Assembly (NCBI GenBank): GCA_913041495.1
Contig: CAJWHT010000003.1
Location: 1 to 64,000 of the forward strand
DNA: 64,000 nt
DNA from: an uncultured Desulfobacteraceae bacterium
GTDB taxonomy: Bacteria > Desulfobacterota > Desulfobacteria > Desulfobacterales > Desulfobacteraceae
Reading direction: 5' to 3'
The notes under the pieces are model-generated. The model saw nothing but the letters and a program-made list of their open reading frames with translations. It was not told the DNA's origin and did not search any database. This document shows positions 1-10,153 of the stretch, piece after piece. Numbering within the stretch: position 1 is the stretch's first letter; each line of letters begins with the position of its first letter. The position numbers and the translations under genes were made by a program.

Positions 1-137
1 TTTTGCATTTGTTGGCTTCATTTAGGGCTTTTTACTCTTCTTCTTAGGTTTTTCAAGGCTTTTTCACGGTTTTTAGGGGGTTTAGGGTTTAGGCAGTCGA
101 GAGAGAGAGAGAGGCAACCACCGGGAAAAGCAACCGG
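1..137. other. Contig-edge segment of atypical composition: TTTAGGG-like repeats and a (GA)n microsatellite; probable chimeric or foreign sequence
   Basis: Reads ...tttttagggggtttagggtttaggcagtcgagagagagagagagg...; the aspartoacylase-like reading frame loses family resemblance at about nt 138. Confidence 0.55.
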
Positions 138-419
138 AACGGCGATCAGGGTGCCTTTCAGCCGGTCCAGTTTTTTTAAGGCAATGAGGCGGCGGATGAT
201 TTCAATCCCGATGATTTCATCCCCGTGAACGGTGCCGGAAACAAAGAGGACAGGTCCCGGTCTGCGCCCGTGGATCACATGAACGGGCATGGTCATTTTG
301 GTATGGGTATACAGGCGCGCCACCGGAATCTGGATGGTTACCCGGCTGCCGGGTGTTACAGGGGTATCGGCAATGGTTATGGTTGCCTGCTTCGCAATTT
401 TAACGGACGTGGCGGTCAC
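138..419 (-). CDS. Succinylglutamate desuccinylase/aspartoacylase (M14-like) N-terminal fragment, truncated at the window edge
   Basis: HGRRPGPVLFVSGTVHGDEIIGIEIIRRL zinc-peptidase signature (G-x-x-HGDE); probable GTG start at 419, just after the rimK stop. Confidence 0.75.
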
Positions 420-423
420 GGGG

Positions 424-1671
424 TTACCCTTCCTCCTGGGTGGAGATGATACCATAATCCTCTTCCCGGTTCATGACTTCTTCCGCCACCGGCAGGTCAG
501 GCAGGTCTTTGACCTTTGCCTTTCTTTTCTTCCTGATTTTGGCCGGTATCAGTTCCTTCATGAATTCCAGCTTGCCAAAGCACAGCAGCCTGTCTTCGGC
601 CTGAAGCTCCCTTAGGGGTTTGGGATTCGGAATCACTTTGGCGTCACGGTAGAGGGTCAATACGGAGATATCCTTGTCCCTCAGCCCGGAGTCCCGGATG
701 GTTTTTCCGATGTACTCCGATCCGTCCGGTATATATATTTCCGCGACACCGTATCCCCGGCTGACGGTAAGCCGCTGGCGCAGATCGATTTCGGGGAAGT
801 TTACCTGGGCGCTGATGTAATCAATGATGGCGCCTGCGATATCCAGTTGGGTACAGCCTTCAATGCCTTCAAGTCCCGGAGAAGAGTTTATTTCTACAAT
901 CTGCGGGCCGTCCTTGCTCTCAAGCAGATCGACGCCGGCAACCCGAAGCCCCATGATCTGGGCTGCCCGCACCGCTGTTTCCCGGTAGGTTTCATCCAGT
1001 TCCACAGGCTCGGCATACCCGCCCCTGTGGATATTGCTCCGGAATTCCTGGCCCCGGGCCACCCTGCGCATGGCGGCCACCACCTGGTCTCCCACCACAA
1101 AGGCACGGATATCACGGCCTTTGCTTTCGGAGACGAATTTCTGGATGAGGACACTTTGTTTCTGGCTTTGCAGCAATTCAACGATGGCCGCGGCTGAACT
1201 CACGGTTTCGGCCAGGAGCACGCCGATCCCCTGGGTGCCTTCAATGAGTTTGATAATCACAGGCGCCCCGCCCACCCGTTCGATGGCCGGAAGCACATCC
1301 TTTTTATCCCGGACGAATGTCGTCTTAGGAATGCCGATGTGATGCTTGCTGAGAATCTGGAGGCTGCGCAGTTTGTCCCGGGATCTGGAAATACTTGCGG
1401 AGGTATTGGCGCAGAATACATCCATCTGCTCGAACTGCCGCACCACCGCCGTACCGAAATAGGTGATGGACGCACCGATCCTGGGCAGGACGGCATCATA
1501 GGTGGAAAGTTGTTTTTGCCTGAAATAAAGATCCGGGTTTCCCTGTTCCAAATCCATGGCAAATTTCAATGTATTGAGCACGATGGCTTTGTGCCCCCGC
1601 TGTTCCGCGGCTTCTTTTAACCGCCTGGTGCTGTAGCATTTTAAATTCCGTGAAAGAATCGCAAGTTTCAT
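424..1671 (-). CDS. rimK: RimK-family ATP-grasp alpha-L-glutamate ligase with a C-terminal TrkA-C/RCK_C-like domain
   Basis: ATP-grasp motifs (PVIIKLIEGTQGIGV, GRDIRAFVVG, VEINSSPGLEGIE); the C-terminal ~100 aa (GYGVAEIYIPDGSEYIGKTIRDSGL...EDRLLCFG) has the RCK_C pattern. Confidence 0.9.
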   Translation of the reverse strand: MKLAILSRNLKCYSTRRLKEAAEQRGHKAIVLNTLKFAMDLEQGNPDLYFRQKQLSTYDAVLPRIGASITYFGTAVVRQFEQMDVFCANTSASISRSRDKLRSLQILSKHHIGIPKTTFVRDKKDVLPAIERVGGAPVIIKLIEGTQGIGVLLAETVSSAAAIVELLQSQKQSVLIQKFVSESKGRDIRAFVVGDQVVAAMRRVARGQEFRSNIHRGGYAEPVELDETYRETAVRAAQIMGLRVAGVDLLESKDGPQIVEINSSPGLEGIEGCTQLDIAGAIIDYISAQVNFPEIDLRQRLTVSRGYGVAEIYIPDGSEYIGKTIRDSGLRDKDISVLTLYRDAKVIPNPKPLRELQAEDRLLCFGKLEFMKELIPAKIRKKRKAKVKDLPDLPVAEEVMNREEDYGIISTQEEG

Positions 1672-1716
1672 CAGTCTATCCTTGAATTTTAGGTGTTCTC
1701 AAGATCGGGTGACGAA

Positions 1717-2226
1717 TTATAGGTCTTGTGTGTGTGCCTTAGGTTTTTTCTTCGCCTGGTTTTTTTTTCGTGCTTTACCCCCGGGTTTGCCTCCGTAGAA
1801 GGACTTGCCGGCGTCAACAAAAAATTTTTCACGAAAAGCCTGCCGTCCCAAAAGCATTCGAAACCCCATTTCATCACGGTTGGACAGCGTCAGTTCAATG
1901 GGCCACGCCTGCCCTAAAAGCTGGATTTTAGTTTTGATAACCGGCCGCATTTCAGAGACGCCGTTTGAGCTTCGCACAGATCTGAAGTCAATCACCTTTG
2001 CTTCTGCGTTTACCTTATCCTCTGCATTATCCTGCATGGGATTGATCTGAAACTTCACCCATTTGTCTCCGTCCCGCTCAAATATTTTCTGTTTGATGGC
2101 ATGAAGCGATGATGAACGGGCACCTGTATCCACTTTTACTTTAATGGCTTTCACACCAAGATCCGGAAGTGAAATCCACTCCCGCCATCCGATCACGGGT
2201 AAGGTTTTTTTTATTCGGGTCGTCAT
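1717..2226 (-). CDS. Retropepsin-like 'ATP-dependent zinc protease' family (RimB-type)
   Basis: KVKVDTGARSSSLHA (D-T-G-A active-site type) and FRMLLGRQAF; adjacent to rimK. Confidence 0.85.
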   Translation of the reverse strand: MTTRIKKTLPVIGWREWISLPDLGVKAIKVKVDTGARSSSLHAIKQKIFERDGDKWVKFQINPMQDNAEDKVNAEAKVIDFRSVRSSNGVSEMRPVIKTKIQLLGQAWPIELTLSNRDEMGFRMLLGRQAFREKFFVDAGKSFYGGKPGGKARKKNQAKKKPKAHTQDL

Positions 2227-2315
2227 TTCGCTCCAGTTTCAGCTACGGGTGGCAGTTTCTCTTTGAACCTTTTAACACAACACTCAAAACTATCAGGAAT
2301 GCGTCAAAATGACAA

Positions 2316-2343
2316 TTTAATTTGCGACCTTTAATTTGCGACC
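2316..2343. repeat. Perfect tandem 14-bp direct repeat TTTAATTTGCGACC x2
   Basis: Read directly in the intergenic sequence. Confidence 0.95.
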
Positions 2344-2414
2344 AGGACGATCAAATCCGGGGTGCCGTATCTTCCGGTGGGCAGCCGCGTAAAATTTTTA
2401 TAAGCTTTCTGATG

Positions 2415-4973
2415 TCATGCGGTACCGCGTGTGTTTGATGCTGTTTTTACCTGGTGCGTTGTCCCATCCAATACCTTTCGAACGGTTTGGGCCAGGTCCG
2501 ACATAACCATGGGCTTATAGGCGAACGCTTTGATACCGATTTGTGACGCCGTTCTGTCGGAAACCTTTTTGCTGTATCCCGTGCAGAGAATTACAGGGAT
2601 GTCCGGTCGTATCTGCATCAATTCAACCGCCAGCATATCTCCGGTCAGTTTCGGCATGGTCATATCGGTTATCACCAGATCAAAGGTATCGGGTTTGGCC
2701 CGGAAGAGCGCCAGGGCACCGGTGCTGTCTGTCCGGCAGCTTACCCTGTAGCCTAGTCGTTCAAGCATCTGGCTGCCCATTTTAGTGATGGCCGTCTCAT
2801 CGTCTACGAAAAGAATATGTTCCGTTCCTTTTGGCAGTTTCTCTTTTACATATGGCGCAATCGCTTGCTGCTTTTTGGTGGCAGGCAGGTAAATCCTGAA
2901 TGTAGACCCTTTTCCCAACTCGCTGTGAACCGTAATTTTACCGCCGTAGCCTTCAACGACACCCTGGGCCATGGCAAGTCCCATGCCGGTGCCTTCGCCG
3001 TGGCCTTTTGTGGTAAAGTAGGGCTCAAAAATTGAATCCAGGATATCAGGGGCAATTCCCACACCGGTGTCCGACACTTTTATTTCAACATAATCTCCAT
3101 TCGAAAGGTCTGGTGGAACATCCTTACTATCAAAAAATCGGTCCGTCACGCCTATCTCAAGAATCCCTCCACGGTCTTCTAAGGCGTGAGCCGCATTGGT
3201 GCAAAGATTCATTAATACCTGATGAACCTGGGTTGCGTTGCCCATAATCCAGGATTCGCTGTGGATGTCCTGCCGGATTTCTACTGTGGTGGGGATGGCC
3301 GACCGGATAAATTTAACCACTTCTTTTGCAACGATGGCCGGTTGAATGGGACGTGTTTTTTCATCGGACCGCCTGGCAAATGCAAGAATCTGCTTCACCA
3401 GGTCTTTTGCCCGTTTCCCGGCCGCATACACTTCTTGAAGGCTGTCTTCAAGAGACGAGCCCTTTTTTGTTTCTGTCAGTGCAAGCTCTGTGAAACCGAT
3501 GATTGAGGTGAGAATATTGTTGAAATCATGGGCAATACCGCCGGCAAGATTGCCGATGGATTCCATTTTTTGGGACTGGTGTAACTCTTTGACCAGCCTT
3601 TCTTTTTCCGCTAACGTCCTTTTTTGATCCGTAATATCAATACCGATACCGATATTGGTGCCGTCTTCGAGTCTGATATTGGACCATTCCGAATCAATGA
3701 CCCGGCCGGATCTTGCGTACACCTTAAATTCTTTCCATTCCGAAGTAGCTTTTTGCATATAGTCTTTGGCGGTTTGCCGGTATTCCGGATCCGGGTAAAT
3801 CTTTTCCATGAGATCGATGTCTGCGACCTCTTGGGTTGTCCAGCCTGTTTTGCTTTCAAATTCCCGGTTTAAAAAGAGTATGTTCGCATCCGGGTCATAG
3901 CGGGAAATCATCAGCGGAAGCCTGTCAATAATGGTTTTGAACAACTGCCGCTCTTTTTCCAGGGCTTGGGTTTTTTCTTCAACTTTTAGTTTCAGCATCT
4001 TATTCCAGGCAAAAACGGTCAGGATCATGATGACTGATGCGCCGAAAATTGAAAGAACAACGGCCCAGAAGGTTTTATTGTGAAATATGCTTTGCTGGCC
4101 GATATGAATCCACTTATTGAAGATTTGGGTGCGCTCTTCTTGGGATATCCGGGCCAGGCCCTTGGATAGAATACTGTGCAGAACAGGCCGGTCTTTTCTT
4201 GAGGCAAAGGCGAGTTTAAATGAAAGATCCGTTTCTCCTGCGATGCGCAGGTTGGTTACCCGTTGATCTTCTATTTTAATGGAAGCAACGGTCAAGGCCG
4301 TAATCCATGCATCCGCTTTTTTGGTCAAAAGATTGTGCATCGCAGTATCTGCGTCAATCGCAGGCAGCATTTTGATATGGCTGTAATTTTTTTTAAGGTA
4401 ATCGTCTACAACCCACCCTTTGGTGAAGGTTACCACCCTGCCGTCCATTTTTTCCAATGACAGGTCTCCCGTGAAATCGTTCCGCGTGAGAATCACTGTT
4501 TTTATGGTGAGATAAGGTTCGGTAAAGTGCATCCATTTTTCACGATCCTCATTTTTTGTGAAGGTACACAATACATCGACTTCCCTGTTTTTCGCCCGCC
4601 TGAGCACCTCATCCCAGGTGTCGATTTTCAGGATATCAAACTTAAAGTTAAGGCGTTTTTCGATCAGCCGCACATAATCAGCCGCCAGTCCCTTGAATTG
4701 TCCTTTTTCATCAAGATAGTCCACAGGGCGGGCATTGGGGTCATGGCCCAGCCTGATTTTTCCGTCATGACGGGAAAGCCATGCCCGTTCATTTTCTGAC
4801 AGTGGATCCACGGCACTGCTTGCCGGGCACACAGCCGGAACAAGGATCAACAGTACCACTATAAAGAACACGCCGGTGACGCCACGAGAACACCTGAAAA
4901 GCTTTAGTGCAGACATTAATAGCTCCCTACGATAGTTTACATCGACACTACACATATATATGTAAAAAATCAA
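2415..4973 (-). CDS. Hybrid histidine kinase: periplasmic SBP_bac_3-type sensor, TM, PAS, HisKA/HATPase, REC
   Basis: Solute-binding-like N-terminus, GGIAHDFNNILTSIIGF H-box, GTGMGLAMAQG G-box, receiver LVITDMTMPKLTG. Confidence 0.9.
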   Translation of the reverse strand: MIFYIYMCSVDVNYRRELLMSALKLFRCSRGVTGVFFIVVLLILVPAVCPASSAVDPLSENERAWLSRHDGKIRLGHDPNARPVDYLDEKGQFKGLAADYVRLIEKRLNFKFDILKIDTWDEVLRRAKNREVDVLCTFTKNEDREKWMHFTEPYLTIKTVILTRNDFTGDLSLEKMDGRVVTFTKGWVVDDYLKKNYSHIKMLPAIDADTAMHNLLTKKADAWITALTVASIKIEDQRVTNLRIAGETDLSFKLAFASRKDRPVLHSILSKGLARISQEERTQIFNKWIHIGQQSIFHNKTFWAVVLSIFGASVIMILTVFAWNKMLKLKVEEKTQALEKERQLFKTIIDRLPLMISRYDPDANILFLNREFESKTGWTTQEVADIDLMEKIYPDPEYRQTAKDYMQKATSEWKEFKVYARSGRVIDSEWSNIRLEDGTNIGIGIDITDQKRTLAEKERLVKELHQSQKMESIGNLAGGIAHDFNNILTSIIGFTELALTETKKGSSLEDSLQEVYAAGKRAKDLVKQILAFARRSDEKTRPIQPAIVAKEVVKFIRSAIPTTVEIRQDIHSESWIMGNATQVHQVLMNLCTNAAHALEDRGGILEIGVTDRFFDSKDVPPDLSNGDYVEIKVSDTGVGIAPDILDSIFEPYFTTKGHGEGTGMGLAMAQGVVEGYGGKITVHSELGKGSTFRIYLPATKKQQAIAPYVKEKLPKGTEHILFVDDETAITKMGSQMLERLGYRVSCRTDSTGALALFRAKPDTFDLVITDMTMPKLTGDMLAVELMQIRPDIPVILCTGYSKKVSDRTASQIGIKAFAYKPMVMSDLAQTVRKVLDGTTHQVKTASNTRGTA

Positions 4974-5163
4974 TCATCTCCAAAGCGATCAACACAATTA
5001 CCAATTGCTTTTAAATATCTTCCGGGATAATATTTCTGATCAGGCTATATTGCATCTAATTATCCAGATCCTAAACAATTTATCGCCGGTGAAATGATAC
5101 CGATTGGGGCGGTCCGGCTTCATCGTTTGGGTGGATTGATAAATTAAATTACAGGTCCTGCGC

Positions 5164-8100
5164 ATGGCACAACATCATCATTTAAAGTTTAAGACAAAAC
5201 TATATCTGGGGTATGCATCCATCCTGCTGCTCATGATCCTGCTTGCTGTCACCGTATATGTCGGTCTTACAAGGCTAGAAGGAGACAGAAAATGGGTAAA
5301 CCATTCATACAAGACCATTGAAGCCATTCAAAAATGCGGGGCGCTGTTGGTGGATATGGAAACCGGTGTCAGGGGATTTCTGGTGTCGGGCAACGAAGCC
5401 TTTCTTGAACCCTATGAAGAAGGGGACAGCGCATTTGCCAAAATCTGGGAATACGGTAAAGAGTTGACCCGTGACAACTATGTTCAGACACAGCGTTGGG
5501 AGAAACTCAAAGACAGAAAGGAAAAATGGCAGAAAACAGTTGCCGTTCCTGAGATTACGATGCGGCGGAAGGTCCGGGAGGGAGAGGCGGCGATGGAATC
5601 ATTCGAGGCGCTGTCATTCCGTAAGTCGGGAATTGAGCAGTTCAACAGGATTCGCGACCACCTGGCCGATCTGGATAAAAAGCTTGTGCGTGTGGGCCAC
5701 CATGACGCCGCGGACCTGGCGATGGACATACTGACGGACCTTGTCAACCAGGAAACCGGTGTGCTGGGGTTCCTTCTCACAGGGCTTGAAGAGACTCTCA
5801 AACCTTTTGAAAAAGGAAAATCGGATTTTAACAGGCATTATCAGGCGCTCAGAGACGCGGTGTCAGGCAATACCGAGATCAGGGCCGATGAAATCCTGCG
5901 GATCAGAACCCTGGTGGATGAGTGGCATGAGAAGACCGCATTTCCGGAAATAGAGGCCCGGCGAGAGGTCAATAAACATCCCGTGCGCCTCAAAGATGTC
6001 ACGGCACTGCTTGAGGCGGGCACCGGTAAACGGATTACGGACGAGGTGCGGCAGATCGTCGAAGAGATGGTCAGTGAAGAAAAGCAGTTGCTTCTAAAGA
6101 GAGCGGCTGAAACCCGGAGCACCTCAACCATGACATTGATGATAAATGTCGTGGGGTGTGTTCTGGCAACCGCCCTGGGGGTTCTCATCGCTGTTTTCGT
6201 GGTATCGTCCATCAACCGTCAACTGGGAACGGATCCGGGCAAACTTGCGAAAATAGCCGATGACATTGCCCTGGGCGATCTGTCCGCCGACCTGACATCT
6301 GAGAAAGGGGAGCCCACCGGTGTCTATAAGTCCGTCATCCAGATGGCAGGCAACTTAAAGGCGGTGGTTCAGCAGGCAGAAGCGGTTTCCCTGGGAAATT
6401 TCAGGGAAAAAATCGCGCTTCGGTCTGACAAGGACCAATTGGGAATCGCCTTAAACCGGATGACGCTGAAACTAAAAGACGCATACGAGACAAATGAAAA
6501 AGATAAATTTATAAGAACGGGGCAGGCAAAGCTCAATGAAGGGTTGAGAGGAGAACAAAGCCTTTTAGAGATCACGGATAATACCATCCGGTTCCTGTCG
6601 GAATACCTGGATGCCCAGGTGGGAGCGTTTTATCTTTTAACCGACGATACCATCCTTGAGCTTTCCGCAAGCTACGCCTACCAGAAGCGCAAAAATGTTT
6701 CGGCCAGTTTTGTTGTAGGGGAAGGCCTTGTGGGGCAGGCGGCCCGGGAGAAAAAGAATATTCTGGTCTCAGATATTCCAGAAGATTATATACATATTGT
6801 GTCAGGCCTGGGAAAAACAACTCCTGCCTCCATACTGGTGGCTCCGATATTATATGAAACCCGGCTGTTAGGCGTTATCGAGCTTGCCTCCGTCAAGGTG
6901 TTTGCAGGTATTGACCTGGAATTTTTTGCAACCGCTTCCCGGGGCATTGCCATAGCCATCCAGTCTGCCAGATCCAGAGATCAAATGTCCCGGCTGCTCC
7001 GGCAGACCCAGAATCAGGCCGAGGAGTTGGAGAGCCAGCAAGAAGAACTCAAAGAGGCCAACGATATACTTGAATCCCAGAAGAAAGAACTGCTCGAATC
7101 CCAGACCCGGCTGCAAGACCAGCAAGAAGAACTTCGCCAGACCAATGAAGAGCTTGAAGAGCAGACCCAGCTTTTAGAGGAACAAAAAGCCGCCATCCAG
7201 AATAAGAATGTTGAACTTGAAAGCACAAGGCAGGTCATAGAAGAGAAGGCAAGGGACCTTGAACTGACCAGTAAATACAAGTCCGAATTCCTGGCCAACA
7301 TGTCCCATGAGTTAAGAACGCCTTTGAACAGCATCCTGCTCCTATCCAAACTGCTGGCAGACAACAAGGAAAACACCCTGACCGAAAAGCAGCAGGAATA
7401 TTCACAGACCATACATATGTCCGGGTCGGAGCTTTTGGAACTGATCAATGAAATTTTGGACCTTTCCAAAGTCGAATCCGGTAAAATGGAACTCCACCTG
7501 GAGCAGGTGGCGTTAAGTGACATGGCCCAACGTTTTGAACGCTCGTTTAAACCCCAGGCCATGGACAAGGGACTGGCGTTCAACGTCCGTATCGCAAGTG
7601 ATCTGCCGCAGGCAATTCGGACCGACGGTCAGCGCCTGGAGCAGATTATAAAGAATATGATTTCCAATGCGCTTAAATTTACCGCCACGGGTGAAATTAA
7701 TTTGGGCATCGGGCGGCCGGATAGGGAAACGGACCTGTCTGCATACGACCTTGAACCGGAAAACACCATTGCGTTTTCGGTTTCCGATACCGGTGAAGGA
7801 ATTTCGCCTGAGAAACAGAAGTTGATATTCGAAGCCTTTCAACAGGCTGACGGGACCACCAGTCGAAAATACGGCGGATCAGGTCTGGGGCTATCCATTT
7901 CACGGGAGCTTTCAAAATTGTTGGGCGGCACCATAAGGCTTGACAGCGAGCCTGGAAAGGGCAGTACATTTACCGTCTATCTGCCTGAGGTGGCGGAAAA
8001 AGGATTTTCAAAACCTGTAGAACAACCGCCAAATCCGCCTGAAACATCTTTGGCAAAGGAACGCACTTTTGACGATGATGTCCGGCTTAAAGCAGAAGCA

Positions 8101-9321
8101 GACAGTCTCGTGGAATTTATCCCGGATGACCGCAAAACCATTGAGCCGGACGATAAGGCGATCCTGATTATTGAGGATGATCCTCGTTTTGCAAAAACAT
8201 TGTTGGACCTTGCAAGGGAGCGTGAATACAAGGTCCTGGTGGCGGGAAACGGTGAAACCGGACTTCATTTTGCCGACTATTATGCGCCCGATGCCGTTAT
8301 TCTCGATATCGAACTTCCGGGTATGGACGGCTGGTCTGTCATGGACAGGCTGAAAAAAAATCCGAAAACACGTCATATCCCGGTTCATTTCATCTCGGCC
8401 AATGATAAGAGCATTGAGGCAAGAAAGATGGGCGCCATCGGTTTTATCACCAAACCGGTGACGCTTTCCCTTCTGGATGACGCCTTTGAGAAAATTGAAC
8501 ATCTGATTTCAGGTGACATCAGACGGCTTTTGGTGGTGGAGGATGATGATGTTCAAAGAAAGGCCATGGTGGCGTTGATTGGAAACGGCGATGTCGTTAC
8601 AACGGAAGCAAAAAACGGTGAACAGGCCTTTGCCCTTTTAAGGCAGCAGGCCTTTGACTGCATGATTCTGGACCTGGGGCTGCCTGATGTCAGCGGTATT
8701 GAGTTTTTAACCCGTATAAAAGAAGAAGAAAAAATCACCGAAATTCCGATTATTGTCTATACCGGTAAAGAGCTGACCCATGAAGAAGAGGCCATCATCA
8801 ATGAGTATGCGGAAAAAATTATTATTAAAGGGGTGAAATCCGAAGAAAAATTGATGGATGAAACCACGCTTTTCCTGCACCGGATCGAGGCGAATCTTCC
8901 CGAGGAAAAACAGCGGATGATACGGGTCTTGCATGACAGGGAATCGGTGTTTTTAGATAAAAAAATCCTGGTTGTGGATGATGATATGCGAAATGTTTAT
9001 GCCATCACCAATGTGCTTGAAGATAAAGGGTTGACCGTTATTGTGGCCCACAACGGACAAAAGGGGGTGGATATGCTTGAAAAACATCCGGACACGGATC
9101 TGGTCCTGATGGATATTATGATGCCTGAAATGAACGGATATGAGGCCATCGGGATTATCAGGCAGGACAAACGGTTTAAAAAGCTTCCCATTGTCGCGTT
9201 GACGGCAAAGGCGATGCGGGGGGACAGGAAAAAGTGTATTCTAGCCGGCGCCAGTGATTACCTGGCCAAGCCGGTGAATACAGACAAACTGCTTTCGATG
9301 ATGCGGGTATGGTTGTATTGA
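5164..9321 (+). CDS. Hybrid histidine kinase with CHASE3-like repeats, HAMP, GAF, coiled coil, HisKA/HATPase and three REC domains
   Basis: Two ETGVxGFL modules, GAF, LANMSHELRTPLNSIL H-box, GGSGLGLSISRELSKLLGG, three DxxLP/DIMMP receiver blocks. Confidence 0.92.
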   Translation: MAQHHHLKFKTKLYLGYASILLLMILLAVTVYVGLTRLEGDRKWVNHSYKTIEAIQKCGALLVDMETGVRGFLVSGNEAFLEPYEEGDSAFAKIWEYGKELTRDNYVQTQRWEKLKDRKEKWQKTVAVPEITMRRKVREGEAAMESFEALSFRKSGIEQFNRIRDHLADLDKKLVRVGHHDAADLAMDILTDLVNQETGVLGFLLTGLEETLKPFEKGKSDFNRHYQALRDAVSGNTEIRADEILRIRTLVDEWHEKTAFPEIEARREVNKHPVRLKDVTALLEAGTGKRITDEVRQIVEEMVSEEKQLLLKRAAETRSTSTMTLMINVVGCVLATALGVLIAVFVVSSINRQLGTDPGKLAKIADDIALGDLSADLTSEKGEPTGVYKSVIQMAGNLKAVVQQAEAVSLGNFREKIALRSDKDQLGIALNRMTLKLKDAYETNEKDKFIRTGQAKLNEGLRGEQSLLEITDNTIRFLSEYLDAQVGAFYLLTDDTILELSASYAYQKRKNVSASFVVGEGLVGQAAREKKNILVSDIPEDYIHIVSGLGKTTPASILVAPILYETRLLGVIELASVKVFAGIDLEFFATASRGIAIAIQSARSRDQMSRLLRQTQNQAEELESQQEELKEANDILESQKKELLESQTRLQDQQEELRQTNEELEEQTQLLEEQKAAIQNKNVELESTRQVIEEKARDLELTSKYKSEFLANMSHELRTPLNSILLLSKLLADNKENTLTEKQQEYSQTIHMSGSELLELINEILDLSKVESGKMELHLEQVALSDMAQRFERSFKPQAMDKGLAFNVRIASDLPQAIRTDGQRLEQIIKNMISNALKFTATGEINLGIGRPDRETDLSAYDLEPENTIAFSVSDTGEGISPEKQKLIFEAFQQADGTTSRKYGGSGLGLSISRELSKLLGGTIRLDSEPGKGSTFTVYLPEVAEKGFSKPVEQPPNPPETSLAKERTFDDDVRLKAEADSLVEFIPDDRKTIEPDDKAILIIEDDPRFAKTLLDLAREREYKVLVAGNGETGLHFADYYAPDAVILDIELPGMDGWSVMDRLKKNPKTRHIPVHFISANDKSIEARKMGAIGFITKPVTLSLLDDAFEKIEHLISGDIRRLLVVEDDDVQRKAMVALIGNGDVVTTEAKNGEQAFALLRQQAFDCMILDLGLPDVSGIEFLTRIKEEEKITEIPIIVYTGKELTHEEEAIINEYAEKIIIKGVKSEEKLMDETTLFLHRIEANLPEEKQRMIRVLHDRESVFLDKKILVVDDDMRNVYAITNVLEDKGLTVIVAHNGQKGVDMLEKHPDTDLVLMDIMMPEMNGYEAIGIIRQDKRFKKLPIVALTAKAMRGDRKKCILAGASDYLAKPVNTDKLLSMMRVWLY

Positions 9322-9322
9322 T

Positions 9323-10153
9323 ATGCAAAAACTCAAACCTGAAACCATAGAATTGAACATGCTGCTTGAGGCGATTTTTGTAAGGTATGGATACGATTTC
9401 AGAAATTACGCCAAGGCATCCATAAAAAGGCGGGTGTTATCCCATCTGTCCGATGCCGGCTGCCAGACGATTTCCGCCCTGCAGCATCAGATTCTGTACA
9501 GCCCACAGGCATTTGCAAAGCTTTTGTTTAAACTGTCTGTCAATGTCACCGAGATGTTCCGTGATCCTGACTTTTACCTGGCGTTGAAAAAAGAGGTGTT
9601 TCCCCAATTATTAAAAAGGCAGCGAATCAAGATCTGGCATGCCGGCTGTTCAACAGGCGAAGAGGTCTACTCGCTGGCCATCTTTTTGACAGAGGAGGGC
9701 CTGTATGACCGGTGTCATCTTTATGCCACCGATATTGATGACCATGCACTGTCAAAAGCCCGTGACGCCATATATCCGGTAAAGGAGATGAAAGCCTTTA
9801 CAACCAACTACAACAATGCAGGCGGCAGGGCCTCCTTCAGTGATTATTATCGGGCGAAATATGATTTCGCCATGCTGGACAAGGCATTGAAAAGGAACAT
9901 TACCTTTTCCAATCACAATTTGGCCTGTGATTCCGTGTTCGGTGAGATGGACCTTATCTTCTGCAGGAATGTCCTTATTTATTTCAACCGTGAGCTTCAG
10001 GACAGGGTCATCGGCCTTTTTAAGGACAGTCTGGCAGAAAACGGCGTGCTGTGTCTGGGATCAAGGGAAACCATACGGGTGTCCAAGTATACCGATGTTT
10101 TTGAAGATATGGTGCCGTCCCAGAAAATATACAGGATAAAAAAGCAGTCATGA
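9323..10153 (+). CDS. cheR: CheR-type protein-glutamate methyltransferase
   Basis: IKIWHAGCSTGEEVYSLAI and MDLIFCRNVLIYF signatures. Confidence 0.93.
   Translation: MQKLKPETIELNMLLEAIFVRYGYDFRNYAKASIKRRVLSHLSDAGCQTISALQHQILYSPQAFAKLLFKLSVNVTEMFRDPDFYLALKKEVFPQLLKRQRIKIWHAGCSTGEEVYSLAIFLTEEGLYDRCHLYATDIDDHALSKARDAIYPVKEMKAFTTNYNNAGGRASFSDYYRAKYDFAMLDKALKRNITFSNHNLACDSVFGEMDLIFCRNVLIYFNRELQDRVIGLFKDSLAENGVLCLGSRETIRVSKYTDVFEDMVPSQKIYRIKKQS

Noticed and set aside
7014-7583. 189-aa antisense ORF with Ser-rich product
   Set aside because: Shadow ORF opposite the Glu/Gln-rich coiled coil of the hybrid kinase; composition is an artefact of the sense strand.
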